A DNA stretch of 64,000 nucleotides from NCBI GenBank assembly GCA_017311185.1, contig JAESUZ010004136.1, forward strand, positions 1,550,001-1,614,000. The letters run 5' to 3'. This DNA comes from Proteles cristata cristata (lineage: Eukaryota; Chordata; Mammalia; Carnivora; Hyaenidae). Position numbers and translations under genes: made by a program. The notes under the pieces were generated by a model. That model was not told the DNA's origin. It did no database searches and worked only from the letters and a program-made list of their open reading frames with translations. Below are positions 22,691-34,576 of the stretch, in pieces (position 1 is the stretch's first letter; each line of letters opens with the position of its first letter).

Positions 22691-23215
22691 AAGAATGGGT
22701 GTGACTTTTAAGACATTAATTAAAGAGACTTCTTTAACAAGATGTAATATTTTCTGCTTTTCATATCAGTTAATATTTTAATAATAGGATAGAAATAATT
22801 CTCTATTAAGTAATCATCTGAGTTAAATATATACTACCAGCTTTTTATAAAAGGCCCTTAATTTTCTACTTAATTCAAGCTTTAAAAAATAAAAATCAAT
22901 TAAGGTTCAATGTTAAAAGAAATGCACTATCCAAGGGCTAATTTTAAAGCATGCGTCCGTCTGAAATAGTAATTTAGGCGTTCTGAAAACTGGCAATTGT
23001 AGTTACCACTGTCACAATCAAACACATCCACAGAGAGTATAAATAAGCTTATCTGGATGACTGTGGTTCAGAAGTAGGACTTCCCTTTCCTTCTGAGAGC
23101 TCTGGGTTTGTCCCTTCAATCTTCTTCAATGTTCTCAAGAATTCTTTCTCTTCAGCCAGAGGGAAATGTTACTTTTTATATCATGTAAAAGAGTTAAATA
23201 TTCAAATAGGGAATT
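22691..23215. other. Unassigned intronic sequence
   Basis: AT-rich, no family recognised. Confidence 0.4.
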
Positions 23216-23335
23216 TTATTATTTTTTAAAACATTTATTTATTTAGGTAATCATTACCCCCAACGTGGGGCTCAAACTCACAACCCCAAGGTTGAGAGTC
23301 ACATGCTCTTCCGACTGAGCCGGCCAGGTGCCCCA
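23216..23335 (-). mobile_element. Short-form carnivore SINE
   Basis: Ends 'gactgagccggccaggtgcccc'; duplication ggaattttat / ggaattttaa. Confidence 0.88.
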
Positions 23336-24043
23336 GGAATTTTAATCTTGTATTAAAACACACAATATACTCATTCACTTCTGTTCAAAGGAAAAATTAC
23401 ACTGCTTTCTCCTTTCTGAATCCTAGTTATCTAAGAAAGGAGCCGGGAACTCACAGTTACCGGGCGAAGCTTCAACCACCCCTACCTGGCCTTGCCAGGC
23501 TGCAGAAGGCTTGTAAAGTCAGCACATTTGACTGATGTATTTGTATCAGATAATGATGAGCAGAGGGGACAGAACACAGAATGGAGCACCAACCAAGGAC
23601 AGGAATCACCTGGGGTGAGAACACTCCACCTTTAAAAAGTAAACACATATATGCTAATTACAGACGCCGGTGGAAATGTGGCATGCTACCTTCTGAACGG
23701 TGTCATCCCAATCATCCACTGGTCAGGTCTCCCGTAAAGGGGTAAGTCTGGGGATCCAACTACAAATTCCCAGTATTCTATTTGAAGAATGATACCCACC
23801 AGTAAATGCTATGGAGTCGGGTATAATCAAAGCTACATAGCGTGTGGCCAGTTGAAGTGAGTCAAACGTAAACAGTGGACACTGAACTGTGGGATCCAAG
23901 TACTCTGCCTGAAAAAGTACCAGCTTCCAACTGGCCACCCTTTTGTCCCTACTCTTACCTCCACCCCAACTCCAAGACCCCAGGCTTGAAAGCGCGTAGT
24001 TGGTCTTGTGGTGTTTGATTTTTTTTTTTTAAAGGAAATTATG
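23336..24043. other. Unassigned intronic sequence
   Basis: A weak MER5-like hint near 23605 ('aatcacctggggtg'); otherwise single-copy-looking. Confidence 0.38.
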
Positions 24044-24251
24044 GGGTCATCCGGGTGGCTCAGGCAGTTGAGCGTTCTGCTCTTGATTTTAGCTCAGGTC
24101 ACGATCTCATGGTTCATTAGTTCCAGCCCCACATTGGACTCCGCGCAGAGCCTGCTTGGGATTCTCTCTCTGTCCCTCTGTCTCTCTGCCCCTCCCCAAA
24201 GCAGATGTGGGCGGACACTTGCTCTCTCTCTCAATATAAACATCTTTTAAA
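24044..24251 (+). mobile_element. Felid SINE with altered 3' half
   Basis: The 'gctgacagctcag' segment is shortened and about 20 unrelated bases (agcagatgtgggcggacac) sit in the CT-rich part. Duplication aaaggaaatta. Confidence 0.85.
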
Positions 24252-24264
24252 AAGGAAATTACAG

Positions 24265-24498
24265 AGGCACCTGGGTGGCTCAGTCAGTTGGGTGTCCGAC
24301 TTCAGCTCAGGTCATGATCTCACAGTCCGTGGGTTCGAATCCCGCATCGGGCTCTGTGCTGACAGCTCAGGGCCTGGAACCTGTTTCAGATTCTGTGTCT
24401 CCTTCTCTCTCTGCCCCTCCCCCGCTCGCTCTCTGTCTCTGTCTCTCAGAATAAAATAAAGACATAAAAAAATAAAAATAAAAATAAATAAATAAAAA
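24265..24498 (+). mobile_element. Felid SINE (long form)
   Basis: Shares the aaaaaggaaat target with the previous copy, so both SINEs used the same small site. Tail is (AAAAT)n-like. Confidence 0.92.
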
Positions 24499-24809
24499 GG
24501 AAATGACAAAGCCTTCTGCTTCGGAGAACCTGAGGATTCTAAACTGGTATGAAGAACGAAATTGTGATCAATGAGTCAGTGTCAACAGCTCCCCTTAAGA
24601 GGACAGACAGCACACATGGCAATGAGCGGCTGGTCTTCAATCCCAGACTGGATGCCCCCACACTGCACATATGCCGAGCTACATAAAAGGCCTCTCGACA
24701 AGGCTGCAACTGGGTTAAAAGCAACCTTTAAAAAAATATATAAAGCAAAGCGTATCCTTTTATTCCAATCTTCGCCATACAACTTAGAAATACTCAAACA
24801 GGAGATGCA

Positions 24810-25300
24810 GTGAAGCTCTCACCCACACTGCTGGGGACTGTAAGCAGGTGCAGCCCTTTGTGAGTGCAATTTGACAACATGTACCGAGCGCCTTGACATA
24901 TTCATGCCCTCTGACCGAGTCATTCCTCAAAAAGGCAAATCCATTCTAAGAAAGCTATCCAGAAAAGGAAAAAGGGTTATTTGGGGAGATGTCATCTTAT
25001 TTATGGAAGCAAAAAAATGAAACTAATGTCTAGACTATTAAAACTTCATTAGACTATCAGGCAGTCAGTAAAAAAATTATCATTGCAAAGAATACATACT
25101 GATATGAGGAAATACGTAGACAGTGTAATCGCAATGAGATTTTTAAAAAGATTGAAAAATACACATCAAAACACTGACACTGACTGCCTCTGGACAGAAT
25201 GATTAGTATGGGAACTCTACCACATTTATCTCTATTTTTTGAGTTTTTTTCATATAGAGTACATACCATGTATATATTATTATATGAAATAAAATAAATA
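24810..25300 (+). mobile_element. Old L1 3' fragment (L1ME/L1MD class)
   Basis: Order of blocks matches a sense L1 3' end: 'cacactgctgggga...', 'gcaatttgacaacatgta', 'actgatatgaggaa', 'ctgcctctggacag' and a terminal AT-rich stretch. Confidence 0.68.
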
Positions 25301-25551
25301 TGGGGGGGGAAGACAGATCTCCTTCTGTAGTTTTCAGAACTTAGAGTCTACTGAAATCATGAATGCTTCTACTTGACCTACATAAACATGGGAAAGAAGT
25401 TTCATAGAACACGAAATAAAAATGTTCACGACTGGTTACTTACTGAAGCAAATCTTCATTGGCATGTTTCAAATTTGTAAATACGTGATGCCAAAACTGT
25501 AAGAGAAAAGTGAGGGAGACGAAGGAATCACTGGCTTCTCCTAACCTATTT

Positions 25552-25761
25552 TTTAAATTTTTCTTTAATGTTTCTTTATTTTTTGAGAGAGGCAGTGCAA
25601 GTGGGGGAGGGGCAGAGAGCGAGGGAGACACAGAATCTGAAGCAGGCTCCAGGCTCCTAGCTGTCAGCACAGAGCCCCACAAAGGGCTTGAGGTCAAGAA
25701 TCATGAGATCACGACCTGAGCCGAAGTGGGACACCTAACCGCCTGAACCACCCAGGCGCCC
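25552..25761 (-). mobile_element. Felid SINE (long form)
   Basis: Duplication cctaacctatt at 25538 and 25761. Confidence 0.92.
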
Positions 25762-26300
25762 CTAACCTATTTCTTTTTCCATTTAAACTTAAACTTGTCC
25801 CTGTCCTCCTCCTCAACGTGCCAAAAAAAAAAAAAAAAAAAAGTAAGTGCCTTATGGGTTTATCCTAATTGTTTCTGAACAGCTCTTTCTATGCCAAAGC
25901 ATTTGAACTTTTCATCTGTGTGCAGACAGAATCTAATTTATGAATGGGTTGCGTTCCAAACATTCATTTTTCAGTTGGCTGTTTGTTTCTATGAGGAAAT
26001 AGATTCCAAGTCCTAACATTATATAGTAAGAGCCTGGTTCTGTGAGGGAGGGGTCAGGTGAAAAGAAAGTTTCTTCTCAAGTTTGTGGACACAGAAGAGA
26101 GCGGGCAGAAATCTTCTAGAAGGTAAAGCTGATGAGTAACGCACTGAGACAGGTAAATCTTGGGCCACGGGAATTTGGGGAGTCAGGGCAGACCTGGTGA
26201 AAGACACGTAACTATGGGGCCCCCGGGCACAAGAGTGTGGGCTGGCAACGTGGGCAGGCGGGAGGAGGAAATTCAAGAAGGCCACAAAGAAATTAAGTTT
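25762..26300. other. Unassigned intronic sequence
   Basis: A23 run at 25820; nothing else recognised. Confidence 0.4.
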
Positions 26301-26480
26301 GGGGGCGCCTGGGTCAGTTAAGTGTCCAGCTCAGGTCATGATCTCACGGTTTGAGAGATGGAGCCCTGCATCGGGCTCTGCGCTGGCAGTGCGGAGTCTG
26401 CTTGGGACTCCTCCTCTCTCTCTCTCTGCCCCTCCCACACCTCTCTCAAAATTAATAAAAGAAAACTTTAACAAAAAGAC
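26301..26480 (+). mobile_element. Felid SINE with two internal deletions
   Basis: Missing 'gtggctcag' in the A-box region and part of the CT-rich half. Confidence 0.85.
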
Positions 26481-26925
26481 ATTGATTCCTGGTGCTTTAG
26501 ATGGGTCTCCAAAGTGTTAAGACTATGGATAACTCAGTCACGGAGGCTCCCATCCCATTTCTTTCTGGTTTACCCTGGAAGAAGGAAACAATAACGACGA
26601 CTGCATATTTGTTTGGGAAGAGGGGGTTCCAGCCCGGGGAATACAGCTACGGCACAAAAACTGTAAATGCAAATGTTTCTGCCATAATGTGGTAGGTATT
26701 CTGAAAAACCTTAAGTTCTGCATATACGCTAGAGACAGACCACTCAAAACCTACAGAATTCTATCTCCAGAACACTTAACAAAAAAAGAAAAAAAAAACA
26801 CTAAAAATATACACTTCAGTCTCCAAAACTGGTTAATACCAATTAAATACAGAATCGACTTTATCTTTAAAAATAAAATTGTGGGAAAAAATAAAATAAA
26901 ATAAATAAAATAAAATAAAATTGTG
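26481..26925. other. Unassigned intronic sequence
   Basis: No family recognised; (AAAAT)n-like run at 26888-26920. Confidence 0.38.
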
Positions 26926-27165
26926 GGGGACGCCTGGGTGGCTCAGTCAGTGGAGTGTCCAACATCAGCTCAGGTCATGATCTCTCGGTTTGTGGGTTCG
27001 AGCCCCACATTGGGCTCTGTGCTGACAGCTCAGAACCTGGAGCCTGCTTGGATCCTCTGTTCCCCCCCCCCCCCGCCCACACTCTCTGCCCCTCCCCTGC
27101 GCTCTTTCTCCCTCTCTCTCTCAAAAATAAATAAACTTTGAAACAAATAAATAATAAAAATACAA
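26926..27165 (+). mobile_element. Felid SINE with C14 tract
   Basis: A 14-base C run at 27063-27076 interrupts the CT-rich part. Confidence 0.9.
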
Positions 27166-28182
27166 TTGTGAAGACTGCCCTGTGGAAAGAATGTGAGAGA
27201 CGACTGAGCTTGCAAATTCTAAAGATTAGGACACAGTGCAGAAAGATTAGAGAGAACCACGGATTTACTACTTCTAAGACTGAGCACCGGGCCACCGGAG
27301 ACCCGAGGAAAAACACGCGGGGATGCAGAATGGCACATGGTCCTGCTGCCCTGCTGGGGCTGTGACCTCTGGCCGTCTGTCAGTGTACTCTGCACTGACA
27401 CGCTCAAGGAGACCTGAGCATGTGCCGAGGTCCACAGCGTGTGCCGTCGTTCCCTATTTCCCAACCGCGTGGCAACTGATCTGCACTATAGAAACACACA
27501 CGCAGCAGCAAAGACAGCACACTGATCCATTTCCTAAAGCGCTGTCAGGTCTGTACGGGAACTTGACAAATCCCCTTTTCTTTTCTTTTGTCCAGACTGA
27601 GCAGCACCTGAAAGCTTCCTCGAGGCTACCAACACTTAATGAGTTCAACAAGAATTTCGGATGCGAGAGCAGAGAAAAGCGGGGCAAAGGGGGGCAGTTG
27701 CTGGCACCCAGGGCACCTCTGTGCCCATCAGAACATGAGCTTCCTCTCTGCAAATTACAGAGAAGTTGCCTGTTTCTGGCAAATGCAGCCCCTGGCCGTG
27801 GGGGCACACATGGCGATACTGACTTCAGCCCACACCCGCCCCCGGCACCTGAGCTCCCTCGGGCCGGCAGCGCGGTCATGGTTATGTGCCATGCCACAGA
27901 GGTTGTCCGGGGGCTGTCATACAGCACACCTTCCTCAAAGTGCAGGCTGGGGAAACATAAACGAAGCATGCTTACAATGACAGATAACACGACGCTCTGA
28001 AATGCTAGGGTGTCTTGCAACTTATAGATACAATTCTAATCCTAAATTACCAAGCCTAAAGAAATTAATGCAAATACAAGTAATGCTGCTAGAAATATGT
28101 GTGAAAGAATGGGAAGTGAATAAGATCATGAAAAGAGAAGATGGGAATAACAGAACCCCTCCAAAAAAGGTTCAGCAATTTG
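27166..28182. other. Unassigned intronic sequence, open on both strands
   Basis: About 1 kb of GC-balanced sequence without young repeats. Overlapping open frames of 225 codons (plus, 27323-28000) and 188 codons (minus, 27454-28020) show no recognisable domain. Confidence 0.42.
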
Positions 28183-28398
28183 GGATGCCTGTGGGTGGCT
28201 CAATCAGTTGAGTGTCCAATTTTGGCTCAGGTCACGATCTCACGTTCGTGGGTTCGAGCTGCACGTTGGGCTCTGTGCTGACAGCTCAGAGCCTAGAGCC
28301 TGCTTTGGATTCTGCATCTCCCTCTCTCTCTGCCCCTCCCCTGCTCATGCTCTGTCTCTCACTCTCAAAGATAAAGAAACATTAAAAAAATGTTTTTT
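28183..28398 (+). mobile_element. Felid SINE (long form)
   Basis: Duplication aaaggttcagcaatt at 28166 and 28400. Confidence 0.93.
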
Positions 28399-29141
28399 TA
28401 AAGGTTCAGCAATTCCCTGAAAATGACACAGGCCTTTTGTATATACTACTCACTCTGCTGATAACCTGTTTTCTCTAGTCTCTTCACCAGGTTAATGACA
28501 ATTCATTTTCCAAGATCCAACTTACATAGGACACCCTTTCCCAGGGCAGTGTATCAATCCTTTGTTGTCTGCAGTGTCTGTGCACACAACTTGAGAGGAG
28601 GAGTGCTACCCAGGAGACAAAGCTTGAGGACTGTCGCTGTTCCTCCATTCAAGTGCCATAGGCAGCCCAGCTCCAGCTCTGGGGGCCACAGCTGGCTGGA
28701 TCCCATGGCTGATGACTTCCTTTCTGCCCCTCCCCCTTTCTATCACTCTTAAGAAATCCCAAGTTAGGATGCAGGGTGGCTAACTACCATGGTAAAGGAC
28801 CTGGATTCCAGGACAAATAAGTTTAGAAGCTGCATGGGGTCTATTTCCATCCAGCAGATGAGAAATGACAGTATCCTTGGAGAAAAGGTTCACAGACAGT
28901 GATGCCAAGATCAGAAAGACCATGAGGAAGGAGCCACTTTGGGTCCTAGCCTATATGAAGCTCAGTGAGGGTCCTGCCCTTGACCCAAAAAACCTGTTTT
29001 TCCTTTAGCTCATCAGACTTTCTTGACTGTCATTTACAACCAAATAAACCTTCTGTTAACTCACCATTTTACCACCTTGTTTACATAATTACATGCCAAT
29101 CTGGCCTGTAAGGCTGTTAACTCTCTATACAAAAGCTCTTT
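28399..29141. other. Unassigned sequence, possibly LTR-derived
   Basis: The end ('accaaataaaccttctgttaac' near 29040) resembles a polyadenylation region, but no family could be named. Confidence 0.3.
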
Positions 29142-29350
29142 TGGGGCGCCTGGGTGGCTTAGTTGGTTAAGCTTAGGTCATGATCTCGTGGTTCCTGGGT
29201 TCGAGCCCCACATCGGGCTCTGTGCTGACTGCCAGCTCAAGCCTGGAGCCTGTTTCAGAGTCTGTATCTCCCTCTCTCTCTCTGACCCTGCCCTGCTCAC
29301 ACTGTCTCTCTCTCTCTCCTAGAAATAAATAAAACATTTAAAAAAAAACA
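29142..29350 (+). mobile_element. Felid SINE ('gcttag' subtype) with 14-base head deletion
   Basis: Lacks 'gcgtctgactttcg' between 'ggttaa' and 'gcttaggtcatg'. Confidence 0.9.
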
Positions 29351-29365
29351 AACAAACTCTTTTTC

Positions 29366-29588
29366 AGGGGCGCCTGGGTGGCTTAGTCGGTTAAGTGTCT
29401 GACTTTTGTTTAGGTCATGATCTCGCGGTTTGTGGGTTCAGGCCCCGCGTCGGGCTCTGTGCTGACAGCTAGCTCAGAGCCTGGAGCCCGCTTCAGATTC
29501 TGTGTCTCCCTCTCTCTCTGACCCTCCCCTGCTCACACTGTCTCTCTCTCTCTCTCTCAGAAATAAATTTTAAAAAAAAGAAAGAAAT
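29366..29588 (+). mobile_element. Young-looking felid SINE ('gcttag' subtype)
   Basis: Near-consensus; only about 15 bases from the previous SINE, using nearly the same ctcttttt target. Confidence 0.93.
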
Positions 29589-30421
29589 ATAATCGTGTCC
29601 ACATATTAGTTACATAAGTACTGCTAATACAGAACCCTTGTTGGCTAATAGCCCAAAAGTTAACAGTAATGTAATAGAGCGAGAATGGTAAGAAAACTAT
29701 TTAGGCAAGCCAGCCAGAAAGCCCAGAGTGGTCCCGCACTCCCTCCTCCCCAGTCCCCACTATTGCTGCCAAATCCAGTTGACATTACTTCCAAAATATC
29801 CCTCAGGCACACCCTTTGTCTTTAATACAGGGACTGACAGGTCCAGCCCCAGGCCTGCCAGCATCTAAGAGCTGGACGTCAGCAGTCCACTTGGTCCCAG
29901 AAGCCACTGTGGCCCCCAGGGCTCTGACGGTCTCATGGTTTGAAATAAACAGAAGTCAGAACCTAGAGCCTATAGAGGGGCATCTAAACCCTTTCTTCAT
30001 GAGGCTAAAATCCAAAAGGGTCGCTCCCTCAGAGTAAGTACAAATCAGAAACAAACCCATTCCACTCCCCCCAGGCGAGGGCAGCCCAAATTTATATCAC
30101 GTGACACTCAAAAAATTCCACACGGTGAGTTAGTTCAAAATGGCCTTGACCTGTAGCATCCCTAGCCACCCCTCGGCCACATGGCAAAGACAAGCAGTCC
30201 TCTCTGAAGGGACACACTTTCACCCTGACAATCAGAGAATTCCCCCCAGGTAACTGTCCAAGGAAAATGAGCAGCTCACAGCCAAAAATAACCAAGTGAC
30301 TATGGGCAGGAGGCACCATGAATAAGAACCAGCAGCAATACAACACTGTGGAATAATACCCACAAAGATGCGGGATATTGGGATTAGCATTATTTTTACA
30401 TCAGTTAAAGAATCTTAAATT
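29589..30421. other. Unassigned intronic sequence
   Basis: No family recognised. Confidence 0.4.
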
Positions 30422-30554
30422 TGGGGCACCTGGGTGGCTCAGTCGGTTAGGCATCCAACTTTGGCTCAGGTCATGATCTGACGGTTCATGGGTTCGAGCC
30501 TCGCATCAGACTCCGTGCTGACAGCTTAGAGCCTGGAGCCTGCTTTGGATTCTT

Positions 30555-30606
<52 letters not shown>

Positions 30607-30671
30607 CCTCCCCTGCTCACGCTGCCTCTCTCTCTCTCAGAAATAAACAAAACATTAAAAAAAATTTTTTT
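30422..30671 (+). mobile_element. Felid SINE with expanded (TC)n
   Basis: Duplication aagaatcttaaattt at 30408 and 30672. A (TC)n run of about 48 bases spans 30556-30603. Confidence 0.94.
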
Positions 30672-31184
30672 AAGAATCTTAAATTTAATTAATGGCACGC
30701 TTCTGAATACTAGAATTCTTAGAGGCATACCTAAAGTCATTAAAAGACCCAAACTACAGGGAATGAATCAGAAATAACAGCACGGTGCATTCTTCTATAC
30801 AATAACGTCTCAGATTGTTCAGGAAGGCATTTATAGTCTTCACAGGATTCACTTGGTGGCCCTTCAACACTGTGACACTCTAAGAAAGAAGTGGTTACTC
30901 GCTGCACCTTCTCTGCTCTGTGCTCAAGGCCCAGTTCTTGCATGCTGCTGTAGACCTAGCTTGTCCTCCGGCACTGGCTCGCAGTCACCGCACACCTCTT
31001 ATCCCCGACTTGCAGCAAGTTCCCGCTCTCACTGCCCAACCCATTCAGCAAAACGCAGTAAATACCGTGCTCGATCACAGCAAAAATGAATTTTACATGT
31101 GGATGAAAATTTAATGTCGAAAGGCTCGCAGTACACCAGCTGAGCACTCCTGGACTATTGTTTACCGAACTGAGCTTCATCCAG
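30672..31184. other. Unassigned intronic sequence
   Basis: No family recognised. Confidence 0.4.
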
Positions 31185-32000
31185 ACATTCAATAGTATTT
31201 ACTGGGCACCTACTGCATACAGGCACTGTTCTAGGTGCTGGGATACAGCAGTAAGTTAGGCAGTCTCAGCCACCGTGCAATTTAACACCTTAGTTGGGGG
31301 GAGAGAAATATGTAAACAACAAAGTCTCCGGCTGGCGTGAGGTGTCTCAGAGGAAACAAGTGTAATATGAGTGGAGGACTACCGGAAGTTGGGGAAAGCC
31401 ATCCAAGAAGACAGCCCGTTAGCTGGGAGGCTAAAATGACAGCCATTCAAAGACTGCAAGGAAGACCATTCCAAAGAGGAAAGTAAATGCAGAAGGTCTG
31501 TGGCTGCCCTGAGTTTGACTTCGTTAAGGAACAGAAATTCAGGCCCAGTGTGGCTGGATCAAGCAAGTCATGGAGACAGAAGGAAGGGATGAGGGGAAAG
31601 AAAGAAGCAGGGGCCGGGCAGGGAAGTCCTTACAGGCCAGAGAAGAGTCTGGGGCTTCCTCCCGATGCAACACGAGACCCAGTGTTCTGGAGTAAGCAAC
31701 TTTATAACCAGAGAAGAATCAGGGTTGGCGCTAAGGTTCTTGGCTCGAATGGCCGGGGAGATGGTGGTCCATTCATGGACCGGGGTGGGGGGGCGCAGAG
31801 AGGGCTGGCTTGGGGCATGGCAGCGCTGGGGGAGCGGGGGAGGAGGAGAAGAGTCCTGTGTGGGTCACATTGGAGATGCCCGCTTGGTATTCTGGTAAGA
31901 AACTGAATATGGAGCCCAGGGGACTCAGAGCTGAAGATGGAAATTTCTCAACCATCAGCATGAAATGCCGTAAGACTAAATAAGATCATGTAGATAAACT
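31185..32000. repeat. Ancient mammalian interspersed repeat, copy A
   Basis: Starts 'actgggcacctactgcatac...ggcactgttctaggtgctgg', then 'ccattccaaagaggaaagta...tgcagaaggtctg' and 'tgtggctggatcaa'. The order matches a well-known old mammalian repeat whose family name I will not guess. A second copy lies near 45.3 kb. Confidence 0.62.
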
Positions 32001-32714
32001 GTGCCTAGTTATAGAAGACCCTGGAAAGAGCCCCAGGACATTCCAACGTTTAGAGACTGGATAAGAGAGGAGGAACCTGGGAAGGTACCCAAGGAGGGGT
32101 AGTGGGTGAGACAGAAGGAAAACAAGAAAAGACACAAGAAGGGAACCCTGGGATTTGAAACCATGATCATCGCTGGTGCCGGGCCCCTGCAGCTGAGATG
32201 ACGAAAGCTAGGCGGCAGTAGGTTCCAGAGAGAAGGGTGGGGGAGGGAGGCAGCCGTGACAGATAACTGCGGGAGGCAGTGGGAGCAGACATGGCTTTGC
32301 AACTTCTCCTAGAAAAAGGAACAGTGAAACCGAGTGGACACTAACATGAGGATGTTACATCACAGGAGACTTTTGTCGTCCCGGATATGGTTTTGTTTTC
32401 AGGGGGTGTGTCCCAGCGCAGGGAGCGCTGTCCAGTACCAGGTGCTGCAGCGACAGCAACAGTCTCGTCCTCCCGGGTCGCCCGGGCCCGCCCGGGAGCT
32501 ACTACCCACGTGCGGCTGTGGGGTGCTTGACAGGAGAAACTGAACCTTCCAGATGTGATTTTAATTCAGTGCAATGTACTTAGTCATGTGTGACTCTCTC
32601 AGGGGGTCATCATTCTCTCGAGGATTCATCACACACAGTCAGGGGACAAATCCTGAATAGGTCTCCTTATTTTTAGCGCTATTCCTTCTGCGGAATCTTG
32701 CTACCTCAGCACGT
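32001..32714. other. Unassigned intronic sequence
   Basis: May include more of the ancient repeat to its left; includes a short GC-rich piece at 32460-32520. Confidence 0.35.
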
Positions 32715-32870
32715 AGCCCAAGGACCTCATGACCTAAGAGCACGATAAATGCAGAGTCTCAGGACTGACTCCAGACCTGCTGAGTTGAAATCTGCAGGTT
32801 TAAAGTGTTCCCAAGTGATTCACACACACATTAAATTTTGAGACGCACTCTCAGGTGCTTATGAATATGC
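32715..32870 (+). mobile_element. MER5-like DNA transposon fragment (hAT-Charlie)
   Basis: Diverged run of MER5 blocks in order: 'aaatgcagagtctcagg', 'cagacctgctga', 'caagtgattcacacacac', 'attttgaga'. Confidence 0.62.
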
Positions 32871-32899
32871 CACCAGCCTGAGTGCATGTGAATTTGATC

Positions 32900-33145
32900 G
32901 TTTTTTTGGTATCAATTACTAAATCCCTATTATGAGTTAGTTGCAGTTCTAGAATTTAAATACATTATCTTACTTAACCCTCAGAATGGTCCTGTGAGAG
33001 AATCATCATCATCTGTATTTTAAGAATGAGTAAACTGAGGCTCAAGTGGATACACGGTCTGTTCAACGGGTCTGTAACTGAGGGAGGCAGGACATGAACC
33101 TAATCTATCCGATCACAAACCATTCTGCCAAACTGCACCAATTCC
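32900..33145 (-). repeat. MIR element
   Basis: 'cattatcttacttaaccctcag', 'gtaaactgaggctcaag' and 'gaggcaggacatgaacc' in reversed-MIR order. Confidence 0.78.
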
Positions 33146-33482
33146 CTTCAATCCCAAAATTCGTGTTTCAGAGGGTATGCTGGCTGAAGTTATTACTCTG
33201 ACTGTATTTTCTCATCAACCTATGGCAGATTTGTTTATTACAATTCCTGCTGAAAATCTTTCAAAAGGCAGGGCAGGCAGGCCTGGCTTAGTAAGAGGAA
33301 TCATTGTCTTGTGATGGGCATCATTGGAATCCCCCAATTCAAAAGAGGGTTATTTGGTAAGTGGAGAAGGAAATGCACTCTCTTCCCAAATCCCAAATTG
33401 TAGGGGGCATAAAACCATTTCCCTAATAATAAAGGTTGTGTCTGCTTGGCATTCTTCTTTCCTCTAAAGGAAAGGAAAGATG
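33146..33482. other. Unassigned intronic sequence
   Basis: Nothing recognised. Confidence 0.38.
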
Positions 33483-33675
33483 GGGTGCCTGGGTGGCTCA
33501 GTGGGCGAAGTTCCTGACTCGGATCACGATCTCACGGTTGGTGAGATGGAGACCGGCAACGGGCAATGCGCAGGCAGCGCGGAGCCTATCTGGGATTCTC
33601 TCTCTCCCTCTCTCTCTGCCTCTCTCTGGCTCGTGTGCACTCGCTCTCTCAAAATAAATAAATAAATATTAAAAG
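33483..33675 (+). mobile_element. Felid SINE (diverged, slightly shortened)
   Basis: Head gggtgcctgggtggctcagtgg; B box decayed to 'ggtgagatggagacc'. Confidence 0.88.
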
Positions 33676-33764
33676 TAAAAAATTTTAAAAATGTATTTAT
33701 AAAGAGAAAAAATAAATGTGAGACTAGTTCTTAAATGATTATGTTTTACATCCAGTAAGTTTCT

Positions 33765-33974
33765 TTTTTTTATTTTTTGTTTTACATTTATTTATTTTTG
33801 AGAAACGGGGCAAAAGTAGGAGAGGAGCAGAGAGAGGAGAACCATAATCCGAAGCAGGCTCCAGGCTCTGAGCTGCCAGTGCAGAGCCCCACGTGGGGCT
33901 CGAACTGCAAACCGTGAGATCATGACCTGAGCCGAAGTCGGACGCTTAACCGACTGACCCACCCAGGTGCCCCC
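33765..33974 (-). mobile_element. Felid SINE (long form)
   Basis: Duplication catccagtaagttt / cattcagtaagttt at 33749 and 33975. Confidence 0.92.
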
Positions 33975-34364
33975 CATTCAGTAAGTTTCAGCTAAAGTCT
34001 AGCTAGTTACTACTTTAATTTAACCGCCTCATGATATCCTATTCAGTCAATAGTTCACCGTCACTCATTTCATTTTCAAAACGTAGTCTCCTTCTTTCAT
34101 TTTTTTCAATGCCCAAATATAAACCCACAAACCCCTAAGCCACCACTATTTCTCCAAAACAGCGTTTTACCTATTGCAAGTCCCAGGCCTTGCTGACAAT
34201 GTAACAAAAGCTATGGTTGCTCAACCCAGAAAATTACGTATTGGCTCAAACAGGCAGCACATGGCACCCAGACACCAAGATCAACACCGGGCTCTCCAAC
34301 CGGGACACATAACCGCCTGATACTGCCTGCTAGCCAGGCCCTCGCTATTCTTGGCTTTTTGGTT
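33975..34364. other. Unassigned intronic sequence
   Basis: Nothing recognised. Confidence 0.38.
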
Positions 34365-34576
34365 TGGTTTTTTTTTTTTTTTTTGAAAGAGAAAGAGACA
34401 GAGCATGAGCAGGGTAGGGGCAGACAGAGAGAATGAGAGACAGACAGACTGTGAAACAGGCTCCAGGCTCAGAGCTGTCAGCACAGAGCGCGACTCGGAG
34501 CTCGAACTCAGGAACCTTGGGAACATGCTCTGAGCCGGAAGTTGGACGCTTCACCGACTGAGCCACCCAGGTGCCC
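34365..34576 (-). mobile_element. Felid SINE (long form)
   Basis: T18 start, ends 'gagccacccaggtgcccc'. Confidence 0.92.
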
